Assembly (NCBI GenBank): GCA_012841995.1
Contig: DUTQ01000075.1
Location: 1-10,915, forward strand
Direction: 5' to 3'
Source: Thermoanaerobacterales bacterium
Lineage (GTDB): Bacteria; Bacillota; Thermosediminibacteria; Thermosediminibacterales; Tepidanaerobacteraceae
DNA: 10,915 nucleotides
The translations under genes and the position numbers were made by a program. The notes below the pieces were generated by a model. The model did not search any database, had not been told where the DNA came from, and was given only the letters and a program-made list of their open reading frames with translations. This document shows positions 7,492 through 10,915 of the stretch, in pieces; position 1 is the stretch's first letter; each line of letters opens with the position of its first letter.

Positions 7492-7820
7492 GAATATCGT
7501 CGATTTCCGATGAAGATATTCAATTATTAAAAGCTATAAAGCCATTTATGAGCTCGAAAAGTAAAGGCTTACTTGACATATTCATAACCATTATAAACAT
7601 CTTCAAACCCGAAAGCCCTGAACAAACATTAAATATCGAAGCACTAACAGAATTTTTGACATTATTACATGAATCCTTTGAAACACAAAAGCTTGCTACT
7701 TCTAATAAAGATAGCATTGAGGAAATAAAAAAGGAGAATGGAAAAGCGCCATCAGAAAACGTAAAAGATATAGAAAACCTATTAAATACACTGGCAAAAG
7801 AAAAATCAGATAAAGAATAA
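7488..7820 (+). CDS. Unrecognised small helical protein
   Basis: 110 residues with no family I recognise. The N-terminal two thirds look like amphipathic helices (DEDIQLLKAIKPFMSSKSKG, then LLDIFITIINIFK and LTEFLTLLHESFE). The C-terminal third is Lys/Glu/Ser-rich and probably disordered. There is no signal peptide; LLDIFITIINIF (about 28-39) could associate with membrane but is short. The start is ATG at 7488, overlapping the previous stop by 4 bases, with GAGGAGG upstream. It should therefore be made together with the 59-residue membrane protein and may be its cytoplasmic partner. The acidic-basic tail ending KEKSDKE is similar in style to that of the gene at 8558-8923. Function unknown. 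Confidence 0.78.
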   Translation: MRISSISDEDIQLLKAIKPFMSSKSKGLLDIFITIINIFKPESPEQTLNIEALTEFLTLLHESFETQKLATSNKDSIEEIKKENGKAPSENVKDIENLLNTLAKEKSDKE

Positions 7821-7882
7821 CTGACAAACCTTGTATTAAAATTTAAACCAATTACTCAAGGGCTTTGTTTGCATTCTAATAG

Positions 7883-7902
7883 AATGAGTTTATTTACTCA
7901 TT
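7883..7902 (+). other. Inverted repeat upstream of the structured RNA
   Basis: AATGAGT (7883-7889) and ACTCATT (7896-7902) form a perfect 7-bp stem with a 6-base loop; a smaller ATTCT/AGAAT repeat (7873-7885) overlaps it. It lies between the 7488-7820 gene and the RNA. No U-tract follows on either strand, so it is a poor terminator. It could be an operator or the 5' end of the RNA. Confidence 0.35.
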
Positions 7903-7912
7903 AGTTAAAATC

Positions 7913-8160
7913 GATTCCAGAGTTAAAATTGTTTTTAGTGTAGAACCTCCTACTCGGTGAAGATGACGGCATAAGTAAAACCGTTATTATTCTTAAGCCC
8001 GAGCCAAACTTAGCAGGGGCAGTGTGCAGAACTTTCGACATAAGCAGGATGTCGAATTGCCCACAAGTTCTGCTTAAGTGCAAGCCAGTCTTTAGGATAA
8101 CAGGTCTTACTTTTAGAAAAGGTGCCACCACCTTCACCGTAATTACTTTTACACGGAATC
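7913..8160 (+). ncRNA. Compact structured RNA with pseudoknot; raiA motif is first family to test
   Basis: This stretch has no credible gene but dense self-complementarity. Closing helices are GATTCC/GGAATC (7913-7918 with 8155-8160) and GTGTAGAA/TTTTACAC (7938-7945 with 8147-8154). A long-range helix is CGGTGAAG/CTTCACCG (7955-7962 with 8132-8139), directly abutted by the hairpin ATGACGG/CCGTTAT (7963-7969 with 7981-7987). The core is a pseudoknot: GGGCAGT/ATTGCCC (8017-8023 with 8056-8062) crosses GCAGAACTT/AAGTTCTGC (8026-8034 with 8065-8073), with hairpin TCGACAT/ATGTCGA (8035-8055) nested inside. Three G-U pairs (7943/8149, 7965/7985, 8022/8057) would be A-C mismatches on the other strand, so the plus strand is the RNA. 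The size, clostridial host and sporulation context recall the raiA motif RNA, but I cannot confirm its consensus. No clear promoter or U-tract terminator is visible; ends are approximate. Confidence 0.75.
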
Positions 8161-8179
8161 AAAATTAATTTATATATGT

Positions 8180-8208
8180 TCATTTTTGTATCGTACTTTG
8201 CATATACT
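8180..8208 (+). promoter_or_regulatory. Sigma-E-like promoter for ybaB-like gene
   Basis: TCATTTT (8180-8186) and CATATACT (8201-8208) are exactly 14 bases apart. Each differs at one position from the mother-cell sigma-E pattern KMATATT-14-CATACAnT. The predicted start is about 25 bases before the TTG at 8240, and the promoter lies just after the structured RNA, so the gene may be transcribed separately from it. Confidence 0.45.
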
Positions 8209-8239
8209 TAATCTAGTTATAAAGTGGGGGGTGCCTAAT

Positions 8240-8542
8240 TTGTGGGAAAACATAGAAAAAGCTGGAAGGAAATTACAAGAACAGATGGAGGAACTCAAGA
8301 AAAACCTTTGTGAAGCTAGATTTACCGGTAAATCTTTTGACGGTAAAATAATAGCAACAGCAAATGGTCTCGAAGAAATAGTAGAAATAAACTTTAATTG
8401 TGACATAAAATCTGAAAATATAATCGAGCTGGAAAAATCTATCCTAGACGCAGTAAACAATGCTTTAGATAAAGTCAGAAACTCTTTAGAAGAGCAAGCG
8501 CGCAAATTTACCGAAGGCTTTAATTTTAATGATATCGATTGA
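8240..8542 (+). CDS. Orphan YbaB/EbfC-family nucleoid-associated protein
   Basis: 100 residues from a TTG start at 8240-8242, chosen for the upstream GTGGGGGGTG and because upstream ATG and GTG codons would overlap the promoter or the binding site. The pattern fits YbaB/EbfC: an N-terminal helix rich in Gln, Lys and Glu (LQEQMEELKKNL), a beta segment (GKIIATANGLEEIVEINFNC), then ELEKSILDAVNNALDKVRNS and a C-terminal helix. Family members are small dimeric DNA-binding proteins. The housekeeping copy normally sits between dnaX and recR; this one lies with spore-type genes and is followed 15 bases later by an unrecognised gene, so it is probably a specialised paralogue, perhaps acting on mother-cell DNA or on its partner. 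The family call is moderately sure; the role is inference. Confidence 0.78.
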   Translation: MWENIEKAGRKLQEQMEELKKNLCEARFTGKSFDGKIIATANGLEEIVEINFNCDIKSENIIELEKSILDAVNNALDKVRNSLEEQARKFTEGFNFNDID

Positions 8543-8557
8543 AGGGGGGCGTTTTAT

Positions 8558-8923
8558 TTGGAGCAAGATAAAAATCCACATTTAAAAACAGATTTACTTT
8601 CTACTGTGCTTGATATAATTCAAGGGCAAAGGGGCAAAAACATCAATGAATTGATAAGCCTACTGGCGTTAAGCAATCTATTGGGAATCATTAGCTTTTT
8701 AAATATTCAAGACCTCCAGTTTGATTTAAAAAGCTCCTCTTCTAAATATGATTCTTCGGAACTTAAGGATATGATCTCAAGTTTATTAGCTTCAATGAGT
8801 GATTTATCGTCAGATAAAAAAATAAATCCGGCTATGCTCATGAATTTAATGAAAGCGTTTTCTTCAGATAATAGCTCTGAAAATAAGAAAAAAAATAGCA
8901 ACAGTGATAAAGTTAAAGAATAA
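8558..8923 (+). CDS. Unrecognised Ser/Lys-rich protein with hydrophobic segment
   Basis: 121 residues from a TTG start at 8558 with AAGGGGGGC upstream; no family recognised. The order is a polar N-terminus with a helix (DLLSTVLDIIQ), a hydrophobic segment (about 31-50, ELISLLALSNLLGIISFLNI), a Ser/Asp-rich linker with SSLLASMSDLSSDKK, the helix INPAMLMNLMKAFSS, and a Lys/Asn/Ser tail that looks disordered. The hydrophobic segment resembles that of the protein encoded at 4570-5007. It lies 15 bases after the YbaB-like gene and ends inside a terminator hairpin, so the two form a closed bicistronic unit. It could be a membrane-associated or coat-associated partner of the YbaB-like protein; nothing in the sequence proves this. 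Confidence 0.76.
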   Translation: MEQDKNPHLKTDLLSTVLDIIQGQRGKNINELISLLALSNLLGIISFLNIQDLQFDLKSSSSKYDSSELKDMISSLLASMSDLSSDKKINPAMLMNLMKAFSSDNSSENKKKNSNSDKVKE

Positions 8924-8944
8924 CCATTTTCATGGTTATTCTTT
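8915..8944. terminator. Perfect 13-bp hairpin ending the plus-strand cassette
   Basis: AAAGAATAACCAT (8915-8927) pairs with ATGGTTATTCTTT (8932-8944) around the 4-base loop TTTC. The left arm contains the stop codon of the 8558-8923 gene. The descending arm is T-rich and is followed by ATT. The symmetry would let it also stop minus-strand transcripts coming from the micro-genes on the right. Confidence 0.8.
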
Positions 8945-8998
8945 ATTAAGTGGCGCCCAATATGGACAGTATTACAAATATTAAGTTTTTTTACTTGT

Positions 8999-9097
8999 TT
9001 AGTCATCGGCAAAGAATAGGAGAATTAAAATCAAAAACAGTGCAAATGCCCATCTGCTTCCAAATCCGCCAAATCCGCCACCCATCGTATCAGCCAT
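8999..9097 (-). CDS. YjcZ-like hydrophobic micro-protein (first copy)
   Basis: 32 residues, MADTMGGGFGGFGSRW followed by AFALFLILILLFFADD. A Gly/Phe-rich head and one hydrophobic helix with an acidic end are typical of the YjcZ-type small sporulation proteins. A textbook ribosome binding site (AAAAAAGGAGGG, about 7 bases before ATG) and a near-identical downstream paralogue argue that it is translated. The codon frame is open from the ATG at 9095-9097 to TAA at 8999-9001. A sigma-K-like promoter lies 28 bases upstream. In Bacillus such proteins are made in the mother cell and are found with the coat or outer spore layers; that role is inferred. Confidence 0.85.
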   Translation of the reverse strand: MADTMGGGFGGFGSRWAFALFLILILLFFADD

Positions 9098-9124
9098 ATT
9101 AAACCCTCCTTTTTTGTTGTAATG

Positions 9125-9153
9125 TAATATATTCCGTAAAACCTTATAGTGTT
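9125..9153 (-). promoter_or_regulatory. Sigma-K-like promoter for the first micro-gene
   Basis: On the minus strand AACA (9150-9153) and AATATATTA (9125-9133) are 16 bases apart. This is one mismatch (A for the leading C) from mACm-16/17-CATAnnnTA. The distance to the ribosome binding site is suitable. Confidence 0.3.
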
Positions 9154-9201
9154 ACTTAAGTTTATATTTTTAAAACTTGTATTCTGTTATATTAAGCTTG
9201 C

Positions 9202-9282
9202 TTAATCATCAGCAAAAAACAACAGAATCAATATTAAAAATAAAGCAAATACCATCTGTCTATTAAATCCTGGTCCACCCAT
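9202..9282 (-). CDS. YjcZ-like hydrophobic micro-protein (second copy)
   Basis: 26 residues, MGGPGFNRQM then VFALFLILILLFFADD. The last 15 residues (FALFLILILLFFADD) are identical to the end of the neighbouring micro-protein while the heads differ, so the two are tandem paralogues. Strong binding site AAGGGGGTAAGG upstream of the ATG at 9280-9282; TAA at 9202-9204. It has its own promoter region with overlapping sigma-E-like and sigma-K-like elements. A single-pass spore membrane or coat protein is the likely identity. The gene is far shorter than routine annotation thresholds and is easily missed. Confidence 0.85.
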   Translation of the reverse strand: MGGPGFNRQMVFALFLILILLFFADD

Positions 9283-9313
9283 TTACCTTACCCCCTTTTT
9301 TATATCCCTGATA

Positions 9314-9343
9314 TACTATATGCAGTGTAGGATATATAAGGTT
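9314..9343 (-). promoter_or_regulatory. Sigma-K-like promoter for the second micro-gene
   Basis: On the minus strand AACC (9340-9343) is followed after 17 bases by CATATAGTA (9314-9322), an exact match to mACm-17-CATAnnnTA. The predicted start is about 25 bases before the ATG at 9282. Confidence 0.5.
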
Positions 9344-9352
9344 ACAATATTT
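9324..9352 (-). promoter_or_regulatory. Sigma-E-like promoter overlapping the sigma-K-like one
   Basis: On the minus strand AAATATT (9346-9352) and CCTACACT (9324-9331) are 14 bases apart, each one mismatch from the sigma-E pattern KMATATT-14-CATACAnT. It overlaps the sigma-K-like element, as if expression passed from the early to the late mother-cell factor. Confidence 0.4.
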
Positions 9353-9353
9353 C

Positions 9354-9585
9354 CTTTGATACCTTATTACCTCATTTCTTTGTGCATTGCTTTATATGAC
9401 TTCTATTGTCTTGTTTTAATTATCTTTTTTAAATGCTTGTTAAAACGACCATCAGAACATATATTGTTCAGCTAATTTTAGGACTTTCTCATTTTTCGGG
9501 GGGTTTTCCACTATATATACTAACATTGATTCGCTTTCGTTTCGCTCCAATAACCAACATCGGCGCAACAGACATGCTGGACAAA
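9354..9585. other. Intergenic DNA between the micro-genes and the rnhB operon terminator
   Basis: I see no supported gene here. A plus-strand frame starting at 9433 has no ribosome binding site and its end runs through the terminator and into yraN. No repeat or RNA fold stands out. Confidence 0.4.
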
Positions 9586-9612
9586 CAAAAATTCAGCCCT
9601 AGCTGGGCTGAA
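9586..9612 (-). terminator. Intrinsic terminator of the rbgA-rnhB-yraN operon
   Basis: On the minus strand TTCAGCCC (9605-9612) pairs perfectly with GGGCTGAA (9592-9599) around a 5-base loop, followed by TTTTTGTTTG. It lies 23 bases after the yraN stop and points the right way. Confidence 0.9.
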
Positions 9613-9635
9613 GAATGGTTTAATAGAACAATCTA

Positions 9636-9986
9636 TCAAAATGAGTTTTTAATATGATTTAATTTAAAAGATCTACCGTCGAAAAATATGTCTATTACAT
9701 CAAATCTCAAGTTTTCAAATCTGATCTTATTTTCATTTAAAAAATTCAAAGCTGTCTTTCTTATTTTTTGCTGTTTTGGATAGTTAACTGCTTCCATGCC
9801 CATCCCAAAGCTATCACTTCTTCGTGTTTTTACTTCAACAAAAACAATTGTTCCTTCTTTTTTTGCAATTATATCAATTTCACCAAAACGGCAACGATAA
9901 TTTACAAATAAAATACTGTATCTATTTTTTTTAAAAAAATCTACAGCCTTTTGTTCACCTAATTTACCGAGTTGTTTTCTATCCAT
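9636..9986 (-). CDS. YraN/UPF0102 family nuclease-fold protein
   Basis: 116 residues, normal length for UPF0102. The family shares the restriction-endonuclease-like fold of Holliday-junction resolvases, but its cellular role is not well established. Visible motifs are KLGEQKAVDFFKKN (about 8-21), then the likely metal-binding residues of GEIDIIA (35-41) and FVEVKTR (49-55), that is E36, D38, E51 and K53. The ATG at 9984-9986 lies one base after the rnhB stop, in the usual rbgA-rnhB-yraN order. The upstream binding site GGGTTGGA is mediocre, so translation may be coupled to rnhB. A terminator follows. A role in DNA repair or uptake is only suggested by the fold. Confidence 0.92.
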   Translation of the reverse strand: MDRKQLGKLGEQKAVDFFKKNRYSILFVNYRCRFGEIDIIAKKEGTIVFVEVKTRRSDSFGMGMEAVNYPKQQKIRKTALNFLNENKIRFENLRFDVIDIFFDGRSFKLNHIKNSF

Positions 9987-9987
9987 T

Positions 9988-10623
9988 TTAAATTTCCAAC
10001 CCTTTTACAGAAAAGCTTTTTCTATGTATTGGGCACCGACCAAATTTTTTAATTGATTCTATATGTTCTTTAGTACCATAACCTTTATTGCGACAAAAAC
10101 CATATTGTGGATAAACCCGGTCATAAGCTCTCATTATCTTATCACGCTCTACCTTGGCAATTATTGAAGCAGCCGCAATACAAGCACAAATTTTATCGCC
10201 GCGAATAATAGACTTTTGTTGTATTGTTATTTCTGGTATTTTCACCGCATCAACAAGTACGAAATCGGGTTTGGGATTAAGTTTAGTTACTGCAGTTTTC
10301 ATGGCAATCAAAGTTGCTTTCAAGATATTGTATCTATCAATAAAAGCTTCATCAACTACTTCAAACGCATAAGATATTGCATTTTTTTTAATTTCTTCAT
10401 ATACTTTTTGCCGCTTTTTTTCACTCAAAAGTTTAGAATCTTTTAAGTCTACTATTCTTTTATCAAGTGGAAGAATTACAGCTGCCGCTACAACTGGTCC
10501 TGCCAGCGGACCCCTACCAGCTTCATCAACACCCGCTATAAACTCAAAACCATTTTTATGTAAATCTCTTTCCATTTCAAATAATTTATATATACGTTGT
10601 TCTTCTTTTTCTAAATCAAACAT
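9988..10623 (-). CDS. rnhB: Ribonuclease HII
   Basis: Endonuclease that cuts the RNA strand of RNA-DNA hybrids and starts removal of single ribonucleotides from DNA; needs Mg or Mn. With the ATG at 10621-10623 it has 211 residues, within the family range. That start is chosen for GGGGGAT about 8 bases upstream; the alternative TTG at 10665 would add 14 residues overlapping rbgA with no binding site. Catalytic residues are visible: D33 and E34 in GVDEAGRGPLAGPVV, D125 in LVDAVKIP, and a fourth acidic residue, probably D143 in RGDK. The tail YGTKEHIESIKKFGRCPIHR is also characteristic. The gene sits 26 bases after rbgA and one base before yraN. Confidence 0.97.
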   Translation of the reverse strand: MFDLEKEEQRIYKLFEMERDLHKNGFEFIAGVDEAGRGPLAGPVVAAAVILPLDKRIVDLKDSKLLSEKKRQKVYEEIKKNAISYAFEVVDEAFIDRYNILKATLIAMKTAVTKLNPKPDFVLVDAVKIPEITIQQKSIIRGDKICACIAAASIIAKVERDKIMRAYDRVYPQYGFCRNKGYGTKEHIESIKKFGRCPIHRKSFSVKGLEI

Positions 10624-10649
10624 AAAAAATATCCCCCAGCAAAAACATT

Positions 10650-10915
10650 CTAATAGTCTGCCCAAAAGTCTTGTTCATCAGGCCTTTCTAAAGAAATTCT
10701 TCCCAACTTTCCCTGACGGAACTCACTCATTATTGTCCTAGAACTTCTCTTTACATCAAATTCACTTTTTGACAATAAAAATCCACGGTTTTTGGCAATT
10801 TGCTCAAGAACCTGTATAGGACTATTACCTTTATATCCATTCAGCTCAATATTATATCGTGCAATTAAATATTCAGGATAATTTATTACCAAATATTTTA
10901 TTAAAATCTGAGAAA
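10650..10915 (-). CDS. rbgA: Ribosome biogenesis GTPase RbgA/YlqF, C-terminal part only
   Basis: The frame is open to the right edge of the window, so only about the last 88 residues are present and the G domain lies outside. The visible part matches the RbgA (YlqF) C-terminal helical domain: YPEYLIARYNIEL, an IAKNRGFLL segment, then TIMSEFRQGKLGRISLERP close to the end. In B. subtilis RbgA is required for late 50S subunit assembly, and ylqF-rnhB-yraN order is common in Firmicutes. The TAG stop at 10650-10652 is 26 bases before the rnhB start. The TTG at 10892 is not the real start, because the frame continues upstream with family-like sequence. Confidence 0.85.
   Translation of the reverse strand, partial: SQILIKYLVINYPEYLIARYNIELNGYKGNSPIQVLEQIAKNRGFLLSKSEFDVKRSSRTIMSEFRQGKLGRISLERPDEQDFWADY

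Noticed and set aside
7901..8137. Minus-strand open frame of 78 codons across the structured RNA
   Set aside because: Composition is unlike a protein of this genome, it has no ribosome binding site, and the same bases form consistent plus-strand RNA helices with G-U pairs.
8100..8140. Minus-strand GGTGGCACC resembling a T-box core
   Set aside because: The rest of a T-box leader would have to lie inside the YbaB-like gene, no aminoacyl-tRNA or amino-acid gene follows, and wobble pairs favour the plus strand.
8186..8239. ATG at 8186 as start of the YbaB-like gene
   Set aside because: It lies within the predicted sigma-E-like promoter, has no binding site, and the family homology begins after the TTG at 8240.
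9433..9657. Plus-strand open frame of 74 codons
   Set aside because: No ribosome binding site, and its end runs through the terminator of the opposite operon and into yraN.
1..10915. CRISPR array, insertion sequence, tRNA or rRNA
   Set aside because: No regularly spaced repeats, transposase-like frames with terminal repeats, or cloverleaf/rRNA signatures were seen.

Overview
This window looks like chromosome from a low-GC, endospore-forming member of the Clostridia. The evidence is AT-rich DNA, strong GGAGG-type ribosome binding sites, frequent TTG starts, the order rplU-prp-rpmA-spo0B-like-obg-nadD-yqeK, the spore germination pair sleB-ypeB, and very small hydrophobic spore-type proteins. 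A thermophilic or syntrophic clostridial lineage would fit, but the sequence alone does not fix the genus.

Left part (1-4560, all minus strand, transcribed right to left). A sigma-A-type promoter and an L21-leader-like RNA precede rplU, prp (ysxB) and rpmA. A terminator overlaps the rpmA stop codon. Next come a membrane-anchored Spo0B-like gene, obg, and, behind its own promoter, nadD and yqeK; yqeK runs off the window. This is translation, ribosome assembly and NAD synthesis, with a sporulation phosphorelay-type gene in its usual place.

Middle part (4570-7186, minus strand). An unrecognised membrane-anchored protein is followed by 317 bases without a credible gene. Then comes the sleB-ypeB pair, with a sigma-G-like promoter in the divergent spacer. 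This SleB lacks the usual peptidoglycan-binding domain.

Accessory part (7187-9630). This is the least ordinary region. A plus-strand cassette holds two overlapping small genes (7312-7820), a compact structured RNA of about 250 nt with a well-formed pseudoknot (7913-8160), an orphan YbaB/EbfC-family gene and an unrecognised gene (8240-8923), closed by a perfect 13-bp hairpin. Facing it on the minus strand are two tandem micro-genes of 32 and 26 codons that end in the same 15-residue hydrophobic tail. Sequences resembling sigma-E and sigma-K promoters stand in front of several of these units, so the region reads as a mother-cell sporulation island. The RNA and the set of small membrane proteins are the best candidates for something undescribed.

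Right part (9636-10915, minus strand). The 3' end of rbgA (ylqF), rnhB and a yraN/UPF0102 gene form a housekeeping operon that ends at a clear intrinsic terminator.
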